A stretch of DNA of 64,000 nucleotides, taken from Couchioplanes caeruleus. Lineage in GTDB: Bacteria > Actinomycetota > Actinomycetes > Mycobacteriales > Micromonosporaceae. Position 1 is the first letter of the stretch, and the number at the start of each line of letters is the position of its first letter. Location of the stretch: contig NZ_RJKL01000001.1 of the NCBI RefSeq assembly GCF_003751945.1, positions 2,170,001-2,234,000 of the forward strand, written 5' to 3'. The notes beneath the pieces were generated by a model that saw only the letters and a program-made list of their open reading frames with translations, made no database searches and was not told where the DNA came from. Both the position numbers and the translations under genes were made by a program. Of the stretch, positions 29,766 through 38,003 are shown piece after piece.

Positions 29766-30081
29766 CTAATGACTCCCCTCTCCGGGTGTCCTCGGCCCGA
29801 TGCTAGGTGGCCGCCGACGTGTCCAGCCGCCCGGGGTATGGCGCGCCTCACGAGGTGGGCTGCGGCATAATGCGCTGCCGGGCGGAGCTTATCTCCTTCG
29901 TCACATCCTCCCTCGCGCCCTCTCGCGACTAGCTGGGACCCCCTGGATGATCGGCTGACGGTCCCCTGCGTTGACGGCCGTGTCATCAATCGGAAATACG
30001 ACTCCGGCACCATGGGTCTCGGGCAGACTGGTCCGCGGCGTAACGCCCCGCGGACCTCGCGCGAGCACTGTGGAGGTGACC
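29766..30081. other. Divergent regulatory region upstream of trpC and a small plus-strand gene
   Basis: 316 bp. Plus strand: TTGACG (29971-29976) and AATACG (29995-30000), 18 bp apart, form a plausible promoter, followed by the hairpin at 30030-30056 and a ribosome site. Minus strand: no leader ORF with tandem Trp codons was found; a six-codon ORF lacking Trp is present. An AT-richer GCATTATG near 29866-29873 is a possible -10 area for trpC. Confidence 0.4.
30030..30056 (+). promoter_or_regulatory. Hairpin in the 5' leader of the 95-codon gene
   Basis: A perfect 9-bp inverted repeat, GGTCCGCGG and CCGCGGACC, encloses 9 nt. A competing inner hairpin (GGCG-TAA-CGCC) overlaps it. It lies about 25 nt after the predicted transcription start and 16 nt before the ribosome site, so it could be an attenuator, a protein-binding RNA, or an operator. 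Confidence 0.5.
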
Positions 30082-30369
30082 ATGACCAGCGACGAGAACG
30101 GCTTCGCCGCCGTCTCCCGCACCGTCGTCTCGTATGCCGCCGTGCTGATCGCCGGCGTGGAGCGCAGGCTCGTCGGGGAGGAGAACGTGCGCACCGCCCA
30201 GGGCAACGCCTGGGCCGCGATGTGCGCCGACCGCGCCCGGGCCCAGGCACGCGCGGACCTGGACGCGCTCGTCGCCACCCTCGCCGCCCGGCCCCGCCGG
30301 CGCAACGCCGGTCACGGCGCCACCCCGCGCGCGAAGGCGGCCCCCGGCACGCTCGTCTCGACCCGCTGA
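30082..30369 (+). CDS. Hypothetical 95-residue protein inside the trp cluster
   Basis: An alpha-helical, Ala/Arg-rich protein of unknown family. The ATG has GGAGGTGACC directly upstream, a strong site, which supports translation. Residues 1-70 look folded (SYAAVLIAGVERRLVGEENVRTAQ); the rest is a basic tail (RPRRRNAG). It is read against the trp genes and splits them into hisI-trpE-membrane protein and trpCBA. Its stop codon is the first of a 15-bp tandem repeat series. Confidence 0.65.
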   Translation: MTSDENGFAAVSRTVVSYAAVLIAGVERRLVGEENVRTAQGNAWAAMCADRARAQARADLDALVATLAARPRRRNAGHGATPRAKAAPGTLVSTR

Positions 30370-30440
30370 CACCCGGCCCGCTGACACCCGGCCCGCTGAC
30401 ACCCGGCCCGCTGACACACCCCGCCCGCTGACACACCCGG
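30362..30440 (+). repeat. 15-bp tandem repeats beginning at a stop codon
   Basis: Four near-exact 15-bp units (CCCGCTGACACCCGG) plus a degenerate fifth. The first unit contains the TGA stop (30367-30369) of the preceding gene. Because 15 is a multiple of three, each of the next three units puts another TGA in the same frame. Confidence 0.85.
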
Positions 30441-30466
30441 GCCCGCCGCCTTCCGGCGGCCACGGC

Positions 30467-31018
30467 TCAGGGCGCGGTGGGATCGTCTCCGCGATCGAGT
30501 GCGTCCCACGCCGTCCTCGTATCGACCCGCTCATCCTCGTTCGCCGGCGGCGGCGTGGCCGTCGCCGGGCGGCGCTCGTAGCGGGCGCCCATGGACGGCC
30601 ACTCGTGGCCGTGCCGCAGCGCCCGCCAGCCGCCGGCCACCACCAGCAGCCCGCCGAGGACGCAGACGACCGGCCACAGCGTGCCGCCGGCCCCGGCCGC
30701 TCCGGCGTCGGCCCCGGTGCGGCCTCCGACCGCTCCGGCCACCACCGCGGCGCCGGTCAGCGCCAGCAGTGCGCCCAGGCCGCGCCGGGCCGTGCCCCGG
30801 GTGGCGAGCAGCGCGCCACCGCCGGCCAGGGCGACCAGCGCCAGACCGACCACCCAGGGTGCGAGGTCGGCGCCGGTGCGCGCGGTCGTCAGGTCGGGCA
30901 GGCCCGGCCGGGTGGTCACCTCGACCGCCCAGGCGCGGGTGATGCCGTACAGCGCCAGGCCGGCGCCCGCGGCGCAACACAGGACCGTCACGCCGAGCCT
31001 GCGGCCGGGACCGGTCAC
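30467..31018 (-). CDS. Trp-operon-associated membrane protein
   Basis: A 183-residue protein with four predicted transmembrane helices (VTVLCCAAGAGLALYGITRAW; LAPWVVGLALVALAGGGALL; LGALLALTGAAVVAGAVGG; LWPVVCVLGGLLVVAGGWRAL) and a hydrophilic C-terminus. Position and topology match the Trp_oprn_chp family found next to trpE in actinobacteria (M. tuberculosis Rv1610). Role unknown; a part in tryptophan or anthranilate transport has only been guessed. The GTG start overlaps the trpE stop (GTGA). Confidence 0.85.
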   Translation of the reverse strand: MTGPGRRLGVTVLCCAAGAGLALYGITRAWAVEVTTRPGLPDLTTARTGADLAPWVVGLALVALAGGGALLATRGTARRGLGALLALTGAAVVAGAVGGRTGADAGAAGAGGTLWPVVCVLGGLLVVAGGWRALRHGHEWPSMGARYERRPATATPPPANEDERVDTRTAWDALDRGDDPTAP

Positions 31019-32556
31019 CGGGCGGCGCGCAGGGTCTCGGCGGCGGCGATCGCGGCGAGCACGGCGGCGGCCTTGTTGCGGGTCTCCTGCTCCTCGGCGG
31101 CCGGGTCGGAATCGGCCACGATGCCGGCTCCCGCGCCGACGTAGGCCGTGCCGCCGCGCATCAGCGCCGTACGGATCGCGATGGCCATGTCCATGTCGCC
31201 GGCGAAGCCGAAGTAGCCGACCGTGCCGCCGTACAGGCCGCGACGGGTCGGCTCCAGGCTCTCGATGATCTCCATGGCGCGTACCTTCGGCGCCCCGGAC
31301 AGCGTGCCGGCCGGGAACGTCGCGGCGAGCGCGTCGAAGGCCGTCCGGTCGTCGCGCAGCTCGCCGACGACCGTGGATACGATGTGCATGACGTGGCTGT
31401 AGCGCTCGATGCGCGCGAAATCGGGCACCTCGACCGTGCCCGCGCGGCAGACCCGGCCCAGGTCGTTGCGCCCGAGGTCGACGAGCATCACGTGCTCGGC
31501 GCGCTCCTTCGGGTCGGCGAGCAGCTCGGCGGCGAGGGCGTTGTCGCGCTCCGGGGTCGCGCCGCGCCAGCGGGTGCCGGCGATGGGGTGCAGCAGGGCC
31601 CGGCGTACGCCCCCGTCCGCGGCGCTGACCTTGAGATGCGCCTCCGGCGAGGAGCCGACGATGTCGAAGTCGTCGAACCGCAGCAGATACATGTACGGAC
31701 TCGGATTCGTCGCCCGAAGCACCCGGTAGACGTCCAGCGGGTCGGCGTCGGTGGCCCGCTCGAAGCGCTGGGCCACGACGATCTGGAAGCACTCGCCGGC
31801 CCGGATCGCCTCCTTGGCCGTGGCAACCGCCTTCTGGTAGTCGCCCGGCGCGGTGCGGCTGACCACGTCGCCCGGCGGCACCCGCTCCACCGTGGAGATC
31901 ATCGGCGGGGTGGGGCGGGACAGCGCGGTGGTCATCGCGTCGAGGCGTCCCACCGCCTGGTGGTACGCGGCGCGTGCGGTGGCCCCGTCGGCGTCGCCGG
32001 GCAGCACCGCGTTGGCGACCAGGATCGCCGAGCCGTCGAAGTGGTCCAGGACCACGAGGTCGGTGGCGAGCATCATGCCCAGCTCGGGCAGGGGCAGGTC
32101 GTCCGCGGCGGTGGCGGGCAGGCGCTCGAACCGTCGGATCAGGTCGTAGCTCAGATATCCGACCATGCCACCGGTCAGCGGCGGCAGTCCGTCGTCGGCC
32201 GGCTCACCGCCGGGCGCGGCGAGGGCCGCGACCGTCTCCCGCAGGGCGACCACCGGGTCACCGTCCATCGGTACGCCCGCCGGCGGGCTGCCCAGCCAGA
32301 CCGCCGCACCGTCGCGCTCGACCAGCGTGGCGGCGCTGCGCACCCCGACGAAGGAGTAGCGCGACCACGCCGCGGACCCGGCACCCTGCTCGGCGGACTC
32401 GAGCAGGAAGGTCCCCGGGCCGCCGGCGAGCTTGCGGTAGACGCCGATGGGCGTCTCCCCGTCGGCCAGCAGCCGCCGGGTCACCGGCACCACCCGCCGG
32501 CGCGCCGCCTCGGCGACGAAACCGGCCTCGTCGGGCGTCACGGCACCGCTGGTCAT
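31015..32556 (-). CDS. trpE: Anthranilate synthase component I
   Basis: A 513-residue chorismate-utilising enzyme that makes anthranilate with glutamine-derived ammonia from TrpG (not encoded here). The N-terminal feedback site FLLES (residues 50-54) is the tryptophan-binding motif. The C-terminal catalytic domain has [38 protein letters not shown] and [14 protein letters not shown]. The ATG at 32556 overlaps the hisI stop (ATGA); an upstream ATG in frame lies inside hisI and is not used. Confidence 0.97.
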   Translation of the reverse strand: MTSGAVTPDEAGFVAEAARRRVVPVTRRLLADGETPIGVYRKLAGGPGTFLLESAEQGAGSAAWSRYSFVGVRSAATLVERDGAAVWLGSPPAGVPMDGDPVVALRETVAALAAPGGEPADDGLPPLTGGMVGYLSYDLIRRFERLPATAADDLPLPELGMMLATDLVVLDHFDGSAILVANAVLPGDADGATARAAYHQAVGRLDAMTTALSRPTPPMISTVERVPPGDVVSRTAPGDYQKAVATAKEAIRAGECFQIVVAQRFERATDADPLDVYRVLRATNPSPYMYLLRFDDFDIVGSSPEAHLKVSAADGGVRRALLHPIAGTRWRGATPERDNALAAELLADPKERAEHVMLVDLGRNDLGRVCRAGTVEVPDFARIERYSHVMHIVSTVVGELRDDRTAFDALAATFPAGTLSGAPKVRAMEIIESLEPTRRGLYGGTVGYFGFAGDMDMAIAIRTALMRGGTAYVGAGAGIVADSDPAAEEQETRNKAAAVLAAIAAAETLRAAR

Positions 32557-32948
32557 GAGTTCTCCTCCGGGCCGGAGACCGGCAACTCGTCGTTGAAGCA
32601 CGTACGCGACCCCGTGTGACAGGCCGCCCCGACCTGGTCCACCGTGACCAGCAGGGCGTCACCGTCGCAGTCGAGGGCCACGGAACGGACGTACTGGTGG
32701 TGCCCCGACGTCGCGCCCTTCACCCAGTACTCCCGGCGGCTACGCGACCAGTAGGTGGCGCGCCCGGAGGTGAGCGTACGGTGCAGCGCCTCGTCGTCCA
32801 TCCACGCGAGCATCAGTACGTCGCCGGTGGCATGCTCGCGCACGACGGCGGCGACCAGGCCGTCGGGGTTGCGGCGCAGGCGGGCGGCGATCGCCGGGTC
32901 GAGGGCGGACGGCCGGGCGGGCTGGTTCTGGAGGTCTGTGACAGGCAC
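32553..32948 (-). CDS. hisI: Phosphoribosyl-AMP cyclohydrolase
   Basis: A 131-residue stand-alone HisI that opens the purine ring of PR-AMP in histidine synthesis. Motifs include [25 protein letters not shown], and the metal-binding pair [15 protein letters not shown]. There is no fused HisE domain. The start is GTG at 32948; the longer open frame upstream is Pro/Arg/Gly repeat sequence from the opposite-strand gene. It leads hisI-trpE and is separated from hisF by a 20-kb block. Confidence 0.95.
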   Translation of the reverse strand: MPVTDLQNQPARPSALDPAIAARLRRNPDGLVAAVVREHATGDVLMLAWMDDEALHRTLTSGRATYWSRSRREYWVKGATSGHHQYVRSVALDCDGDALLVTVDQVGAACHTGSRTCFNDELPVSGPEENS

Positions 32949-33163
32949 AGTGCCAGATTGTCCCGCACGCGCTCCGGCGGCCGCGCGCCGAGACTCCCCC
33001 GGCCCTCTAACCCACGATCCGGTCACCATCGCGCACAGGGGGTGTGACGGCGTAGCCGGGGACGGTACCGTCTTCGTGCGCCGTGCCTGCCCCGGCCGGC
33101 GCGCCCGCGCCCGCCCGGCCCGTCCGGACCGGTCGCGCCGCCACCGCGACGGGAGTCTCGAAG

Positions 33164-34810
33164 ATGGAGCCGACGGCCAGCCCCGAGGACGGCCGGCAGT
33201 CCCGTGACTTCGCCCGCTTCTGGCCACCCACCGGACCCACCCCAGGCCGCGACAGGCCGGCAACCGGATCCACGCCAGGCCGCGACAGCCCGGCAACCGC
33301 ACCCACGCCAGGCCGCGACAGCCCGGCAACCGGGCCCGCGCCGGGCCGCGACAGCCCGGCAACCGGGCCCGCGCCGGGCCGCGATGCCTTGGCGACCGGG
33401 GCCGGGGAGCCGGGCAGCAGCACCGACGAGCACGAGACCGGCAGCAACAAGCCCCGGCTCGGCAGCCGCGAGCCGGAGACCGGCGGCAGCGTGCCGAGGC
33501 CGCGGAGCGCCGGGCCGCGGCCGAGCGGCATCAGCAACGGACCGCGCTGGAACGATCAGGGAGGCTTCCACCCCGTGGAGACGAACGGGCACCGCAACGG
33601 ACAGACCGGACCACGACATGGCGGCCGGTCGCAGGCCAACGGCACGCCACTGAACGGCCAGTCGCCGGCGATCAACGGCGCGCTGCCGATGTCGCGCTCG
33701 CCGTTCGCGCCTCCACCGGAGACCCCGCCACTGTACGCACCGTCGCCGTTCGCCGCGGCGGGAAACCCGTTGCTGCCGGACCCGCCGGCCGACCCGGACG
33801 GTGACCTCTCCGCCCGGCGCCCGGTGAGCGGGCCGCCGGCCACCGGATCGGCGCAGGTGCCGCCGTCCCCGAGCCACCCGTCCGGCGCCCCGGGCACGGC
33901 CGCGGGCGAGGGCCGGTACGCCACCTCCGACGCCGGCCTCGACACCCACGGCTCCGGGCACGGCCTGCACAATCCCGGCTTCGGGACGCACGGCGCCGGG
34001 CTCGGCCCACGGGACGCGCAACCGGACGCACGCGACGCCGGGGCCGAAACGCGCGACGCCGGGATCGGTCCGCGCGACGCCGGGGCCGAAACGCGCGACG
34101 CCGGGTCCGGGGCGCGCGACCCCCGGCTCGACGCGCGGGAGGTCGGGAGCGGCACGCACGACGCCTGGGCGCTGCCGTCGCACGGCGACACCACCGCGTC
34201 CGGCCCGCTCGGTGCCGCCGACCGGATCCCGGATCTCGACCCGTTCCCCGGCGCGTTCACCCCGTCCGGAAGCGACCCGCTGGCCGCGCCGTCGGCGGCG
34301 GAGCAGCCGGATCAGTGGATCCGCCCGGCGACGGGCGCCGCCACCACGAGCCAGGAAGCAGCCCCGCAGACAACGGGGCGCCGCGCCGCCCAGCAGGACG
34401 TGACGGCGGACGGTCGCGCGGCCACGGGCGACGACGCGGCAGGGACCCGGACGGGGAGCCGGCGCGCCGCCGGGAAGGGACCGGCCGGGCGGCGGGTGGC
34501 GGACGACGGCGGGCCGCTGCGGCCCGGCGATCTGGACCACAACCCGATCTCGTTCTGGGACGAGGCCGCCGGCAAGCGGTTCCAGGCCGAGTGGCACGAG
34601 GTCAAGGCGCAGTTCGTCGACGATCCGGTGGCCGCGCTGACCCGGGCGCACGACCTGCTCACCGAGGCCGCGCACGAGCTGACCGAGTCGATGCTCAGGC
34701 AGCGGGACGAGCTCGACCCGCTGCGGGGCACCTCCATCCCGGACACGGAGAGCATGCGCATGGCGATGCGCGGCTACCGGGAGTTCCTCGACCGCATCCT
34801 GGCCCTCTAG
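33164..34810 (+). CDS. Large disordered repeat protein with a conserved helical C-terminus
   Basis: A 548-residue protein. Residues 24-78 are five exact-length 11-residue repeats of the type [11 protein letters not shown] (33-bp DNA units at 33233-33397). Residues ~90-450 are Pro/Gly/Ala/Asp-rich and include a second 7-residue repeat (RDAGAET) near 290-320. The last 96 residues differ: an ordered, helix-rich domain with [36 protein letters not shown] and [14 protein letters not shown], resembling the C-termini of uncharacterised actinobacterial proteins. The ATG at 33164 has GGGAG 8 nt upstream. Divergent from hisI. Confidence 0.75.
   Translation: MEPTASPEDGRQSRDFARFWPPTGPTPGRDRPATGSTPGRDSPATAPTPGRDSPATGPAPGRDSPATGPAPGRDALATGAGEPGSSTDEHETGSNKPRLGSREPETGGSVPRPRSAGPRPSGISNGPRWNDQGGFHPVETNGHRNGQTGPRHGGRSQANGTPLNGQSPAINGALPMSRSPFAPPPETPPLYAPSPFAAAGNPLLPDPPADPDGDLSARRPVSGPPATGSAQVPPSPSHPSGAPGTAAGEGRYATSDAGLDTHGSGHGLHNPGFGTHGAGLGPRDAQPDARDAGAETRDAGIGPRDAGAETRDAGSGARDPRLDAREVGSGTHDAWALPSHGDTTASGPLGAADRIPDLDPFPGAFTPSGSDPLAAPSAAEQPDQWIRPATGAATTSQEAAPQTTGRRAAQQDVTADGRAATGDDAAGTRTGSRRAAGKGPAGRRVADDGGPLRPGDLDHNPISFWDEAAGKRFQAEWHEVKAQFVDDPVAALTRAHDLLTEAAHELTESMLRQRDELDPLRGTSIPDTESMRMAMRGYREFLDRILAL
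33233..33397 (+). repeat. 33-bp coding tandem repeat, five units
   Basis: Five 33-bp units, in frame, giving five 11-residue peptides. The anchor CC(A/G)GGCCGCGA recurs at 33242, 33275, 33308, 33341 and 33374, exactly 33 bp apart. Confidence 0.9.
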
Positions 34811-34825
34811 ATCCTGGCCCTCTAG
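34796..34825 (+). repeat. 15-bp tandem duplication of a stop codon
   Basis: ATCCTGGCCCTCTAG occurs twice in direct succession. The first copy encodes the last four residues and TAG stop of the disordered protein; the second repeats them in the same frame. Confidence 0.95.
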
Positions 34826-34841
34826 CCGTCCCTGCATCCTC

Positions 34842-34880
34842 AGGCCGTGGTCCCGCTTCGTGCGGCACCACGGCCTTTGT
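34842..34880 (+). terminator. Rho-independent terminator
   Basis: AGGCCGTGGT pairs with ACCACGGCCT, an inner CCGC/GCGG pairs after a single mismatch, the loop is TTCGT, and TTTGT follows. This is the clearest intrinsic terminator in the window and ends the disordered-protein transcript. Confidence 0.8.
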
Positions 34881-34911
34881 CATGTCCGTGTGCCAGCTTT
34901 CCGACGCGTCA

Positions 34912-34940
34912 TTGTCCCGGCCACGGAATTCACCTACCGT
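34912..34940 (+). promoter_or_regulatory. Promoter of the ABC efflux-tetR operon
   Basis: TTGTCC (34912-34917) and TACCGT (34935-34940) are separated by 17 bp. The predicted start point falls in the palindrome at 34942-34963. Confidence 0.55.
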
Positions 34941-34941
34941 T

Positions 34942-34963
34942 GAACTCAACAGTTGATGAGTTC
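34942..34963 (+). promoter_or_regulatory. Probable TetR operator
   Basis: A 22-bp palindrome: outer arms GAACTCA and TGAGTTC match perfectly, with an inner TCAAC-A-GTTGA palindrome. It overlaps the predicted transcription start of an operon whose last gene encodes a TetR regulator, so autoregulation is likely. Confidence 0.6.
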
Positions 34964-34976
34964 TTCGGAGGCAACC

Positions 34977-35702
34977 ATGACCAGCGCCATCGAGGTCCGG
35001 GGTCTCGTGGTCGAGCGCGGTGGGCGGCGGGTCCTGCACGGGATCTCCTGCACCGTGCCGGCCGGGAGCGTGACCGGGCTGCTAGGGCCCAGCGGCAGCG
35101 GCAAGACGACGCTCATCCGGGCGGTCGTCGGGGTGCAGATCGTCCGCTCGGGCACCGTCACCGTGCTGGGTCAGCCGGCCGGCGCGACGGCCCTGCGCCG
35201 CACCGTCGGCTACGTGACGCAGGCACCCAGCATCTACGCCGATCTCTCCGTACGCGAGAACGCCCGGTATTTCGCCTCGCTCCACGGCCTGTCCGCCGCC
35301 GACGCCGAGCAGGCCCTCACCGACGTCGGCCTGAGCGGCGCCGCCGGGCAGCTCGTCGGGAACCTCTCCGGCGGGCAGCGCAGCCGCGCCTCGCTGGCCT
35401 GCGCGATGATCGGCAAGCCGCGCCTGCTGGTGCTGGACGAGCCGACCGTCGGGCAGGACCCGGTGCTGCGCGCCGATCTGTGGGGCAGGTTCCACGCGCT
35501 CGCCGCCGAGGGCACGACGCTGCTCGTGTCGAGTCACGTCATGGACGAGGCCGGGCGCTGCGACCGGCTGCTGCTGATCCGCGAGGGGCGGCTGATCGGC
35601 GACGACTCGCCCGCGGCCATCCGCGCCACGGCCGGCACCGAGGACCTCGAGGAGGCGTTCCTGCGCCTCATCCGCGACCGCGAGGAGGTCGACGCCCGAT
35701 GA
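34977..35702 (+). CDS. ABC efflux transporter ATP-binding protein
   Basis: A 241-residue ATPase of the DrrA/CcmA type. Walker A is GPSGSGKTT, the signature is LSGGQRSRASLACAM, Walker B is LLVLDEPTVGQDP and the switch is VSSHVMDEAG. Its ATG has GGAGG 5 nt upstream. It precedes a single ABC-2 permease, overlapping by 4 nt, and a TetR gene, the usual layout of a regulated drug or lipid exporter. Confidence 0.92.
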   Translation: MTSAIEVRGLVVERGGRRVLHGISCTVPAGSVTGLLGPSGSGKTTLIRAVVGVQIVRSGTVTVLGQPAGATALRRTVGYVTQAPSIYADLSVRENARYFASLHGLSAADAEQALTDVGLSGAAGQLVGNLSGGQRSRASLACAMIGKPRLLVLDEPTVGQDPVLRADLWGRFHALAAEGTTLLVSSHVMDEAGRCDRLLLIREGRLIGDDSPAAIRATAGTEDLEEAFLRLIRDREEVDAR

Positions 35703-36433
35703 ACCTGCGGATCACGCTCAGCACGGCCGCCCGGATCCTGCGGCAGTTGCGCCACGACCGGCGTACGGTCGCGCTGCTGGTCGTCGTCCCGGCGGCGCTG
35801 CTGACCCTACTGTTCCACATGTACGACGAAGGGCCCACGTTCGACCGGATCGCGCTGGCGATGCTGGGGATCTTCCCGTTCGTGATGATGTTTCTGGTGA
35901 CCAGCATCGCCATGCTGCGCGAACGCACCACCGGCACCCTCGAGCGGCTGCTGACCACCCCGCTCGGCAAGCTCGACCTGCTCTTCGGCTACGGGCTCGC
36001 GTTCGGCCTGGCCGCCACGGTGCAGGCGGCGGTGGCGGTCGGGGCGGCGTACTGGCTGCTCGGTCTCGATACCGTCGGCAGCTCCGGGCTCGTGGTGCTC
36101 ATCGCCGTGGTCAACGCGGTGCTCGGGGTGGCGCTGGGGCTGCTCTGCAGCGCCTTCGCCCGCACCGAGTTCCAGGCCGTACAGTTCCTACCGGTGGTGG
36201 TCGTGCCGCAGCTCCTGCTCTGCGGGCTGTTCGTGCCGCGTGGGCAGATGGCGGGCTGGCTGCAGGCCGCCAGCGACGCCTTTCCGCTGTCCTACGCGGT
36301 GGACGCCCTGATGCAGGTCGGCCGGCATGCCGATCCGACCGCGACGATGTGGCGCGACCTTGCGATCGTGACGGGGGCCGCGATCGTGGCCCTGGTGCTG
36401 GCGGCCGCGACGCTGCGGCGCCGCACCGGCTGA
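35699..36433 (+). CDS. ABC-2 type efflux permease
   Basis: A 244-residue ABC-2 permease with six hydrophobic segments (VALLVVVPAALLTLLFHMY at the start; IFPFVMMFLVTSIAML; ATVQAAVAVGAAYWLL; VVVVPQLLLCGLFVP). The motif RERTTGTLERLLTTPLGKLDLLFGY is the conserved ABC-2 loop that contacts the ATPase. The ATG overlaps the ATPase stop (ATGA). Substrate unknown. Confidence 0.93.
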   Translation: MNLRITLSTAARILRQLRHDRRTVALLVVVPAALLTLLFHMYDEGPTFDRIALAMLGIFPFVMMFLVTSIAMLRERTTGTLERLLTTPLGKLDLLFGYGLAFGLAATVQAAVAVGAAYWLLGLDTVGSSGLVVLIAVVNAVLGVALGLLCSAFARTEFQAVQFLPVVVVPQLLLCGLFVPRGQMAGWLQAASDAFPLSYAVDALMQVGRHADPTATMWRDLAIVTGAAIVALVLAAATLRRRTG

Positions 36434-36454
36434 GACGGACGGGAGAGACCTTCT

Positions 36455-37057
36455 TTGGTACGGCGCAGCGGGCGGCGTCCGGGCAACCAGGACACCAAGC
36501 AGTCCATCCTGGAGGCCGCCCGCACCATCTTCGCCGAGCGCGGCTTCGACAAGGCCTCGATCCGGGCGATCGCCGGCGAGGCCGGGGTCGATCCGGCGCT
36601 GGTGCACCACTACTTCGGCACCAAGGAGAAGCTCTTCCTGGCCAGCGTGAACGCGCCGGTCAACCCCGCCGAGCTGATACCGAAGGCGCTCGCGGGGCCC
36701 CGTGAGGAGGCCGGCGCGCGCCTGGTCGCGCTCGTGCTGAGCGTGTGGGACTCGCCCGCCGGTGGTGCCGCGGTGGCGCTCATGCGCTCGGCGCTGAGCA
36801 ACGAGTGGACCGCCCGACTGATGCGCGAGTTCGTGCTCACCCAGGTCCTGCGCCGGGCGGTGGCCGAGCTCGGCATCGACGCGGAGGAGGCCCCGGTCCG
36901 TGCCGCCCTGGTCGCTACGCAGATCGCCGGGCTGGCCGTGGTCCGCTACGTACTCAAGGCGGAGCCGGTCGCCTCGGCCGACCCGCAGCGGCTGGTGGCC
37001 GCGGTCGGCCCGAGCGTGCAGCGCTACCTCACCGAGGATCTCCCCGGCGTCTTCTAG
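36455..37057 (+). CDS. TetR-family transcriptional regulator
   Basis: A 200-residue regulator. The N-terminal helix-turn-helix domain (ILEAARTIFAERGFDKASIRAIAGEAGVDPALVHHYFGTKEKLF, residues 18-60) is typical; the C-terminal ligand domain resembles the TetR_C group seen beside ABC exporters. The TTG start has GGGAGAGA 5-12 nt upstream. It follows the permease by 21 nt, so it is in the same operon and probably represses it at 34942-34963. Confidence 0.92.
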   Translation: MVRRSGRRPGNQDTKQSILEAARTIFAERGFDKASIRAIAGEAGVDPALVHHYFGTKEKLFLASVNAPVNPAELIPKALAGPREEAGARLVALVLSVWDSPAGGAAVALMRSALSNEWTARLMREFVLTQVLRRAVAELGIDAEEAPVRAALVATQIAGLAVVRYVLKAEPVASADPQRLVAAVGPSVQRYLTEDLPGVF

Positions 37058-37180
37058 CGGGGCTACCCGCCCCGTCCGCGCGGCGTCCAGCGGGAGAGCT
37101 ACGTCGCCCGCTCCGCGCGGCGTCTTCCCGCGCGGGGGGGGTACGCGCCCGGCGCTCGCGGCGGCTTCCCGCGGGGGCTA
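37046..37180. repeat. Four ~36-bp repeats spanning two convergent stop codons
   Basis: Units beginning GGCGTC or GGCGGC at 37046, 37082, 37119 and 37160. The first contains the tetR TAG stop; the last contains, on the other strand, the DUF2470 stop in its GGCTAC block. Units are imperfect, with a run of nine G's in the third. The array fills the whole 120-bp gap between the convergent genes. Confidence 0.75.
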
Positions 37181-37918
37181 CGCCGCCTCGTCGCGGTGCG
37201 CGCACCGGCCGCACAGCACCGGATGCAGCAGGTGGGCGAGGTCGTGGCGGTCGGCCACCGGGCGCGGGAACGACAGCCGGGCGAGCCGGGCGCCGAGGCG
37301 GACCAGGAAGCCGTAGCGGTCGAGGCGGACGACGCGGGGCTCGTCGCCGGGGCGGGCGGCCGGGCCGAGCTGGCGGCGCACGTAGCCGGCCATCTCCTCG
37401 ACATGGTGGTCGGCGAGGTCGGTGATGAGGTCGAACTCGATGGCGCGCAGCGGGTCCGGTTCCGCCTCCGCGAACTCGTCCGGGTCGACCTCGACCAGGA
37501 CGCCGTGGCGCTCGTAGCGCACCTCGGCGACGTCCATCCGGTGAATGACCTGCGTGGTGCCGACGTCGAGCAGGTCGGAGGCCGGGTCGCTGTCGGCGTA
37601 GTCGAGCGCGGCCTGGCGGGCCTCGTCTCCGGCTAGCAGGGTGGCCCAGCCCGAGACCCACACGCGGCCGAGGGACGGTGCGCCGGCCACCGGCGGCACG
37701 TCGGAGATGTCCAGGACGAGGGCGGTGTCGTCGGTGCCCGGCGCCGGGCTGAGGGCGGCGGTGACCGCGCCGTCGCGGGGCGAGAGCAGCAGCACCCGGC
37801 CGTGGGCGTCGGTCACGTGGCGCACCGGGAGCGGGCCCGGACGGCAGGCGATGTGCGCGGTGGCGGGCAGGTGGCCGGCCGCGAGCGTCCGCGCGACCTC
37901 GGCATGGGTGGGCTGCAT
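37178..37918 (-). CDS. DUF2470 / HugZ-like protein, iron-regulated
   Basis: A 246-residue protein. Residues 1-150 fit a split-barrel flavin- or haem-binding fold (HGRVLLLSPRDGAVTAAL; RVWVSGWATLLAG), and residues ~155-235 are the DUF2470 module (RAIEFDLITDLADHHVEEM; VVRLDRYGFLVRLG). Homologous modules occur in haem-degrading HugZ-like proteins. A CxxC lies near the end. GGAGG precedes the ATG by 8 nt. Two DtxR/IdeR-type boxes upstream support a role in iron or haem metabolism; the enzymatic activity is inferred. Confidence 0.8.
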   Translation of the reverse strand: MQPTHAEVARTLAAGHLPATAHIACRPGPLPVRHVTDAHGRVLLLSPRDGAVTAALSPAPGTDDTALVLDISDVPPVAGAPSLGRVWVSGWATLLAGDEARQAALDYADSDPASDLLDVGTTQVIHRMDVAEVRYERHGVLVEVDPDEFAEAEPDPLRAIEFDLITDLADHHVEEMAGYVRRQLGPAARPGDEPRVVRLDRYGFLVRLGARLARLSFPRPVADRHDLAHLLHPVLCGRCAHRDEAA

Positions 37919-37935
37919 GTCAGGAACCTCCGGGC

Positions 37936-37974
37936 ACCGGTTAGGCTAACCTTAGTAAGGCGAGGCTAACCGTA
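37936..37974. promoter_or_regulatory. Two tandem DtxR/IdeR-type iron boxes
   Basis: ACCGGTTAGGCTAACCTTA (37936-37954) and TAAGGCGAGGCTAACCGTA (37956-37974) each match about 16 of 19 positions of the actinobacterial iron-box consensus TWAGGTTAGSCTAACCTWA. They are one base apart in the 85-bp region between the divergent DUF2470 and rpsD genes and could repress both when iron is replete. Confidence 0.85.
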
Positions 37975-38003
37975 GCATCCCGTCCCGAAGGAAAAGATCG
38001 CCC

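Noticed and set aside
29766..29970. trp leader peptide / attenuator upstream of trpC
   Set aside because: Looked for a short ORF with consecutive Trp codons followed by alternative hairpins; only a six-codon ORF without Trp was found.
33232..33397. Minus-strand frames with repeated Gly-Leu-Ser-Arg-Pro peptides upstream of hisI
   Set aside because: They are antisense copies of the 33-bp repeat in the plus-strand disordered protein; hisI has its own GTG at 32948.
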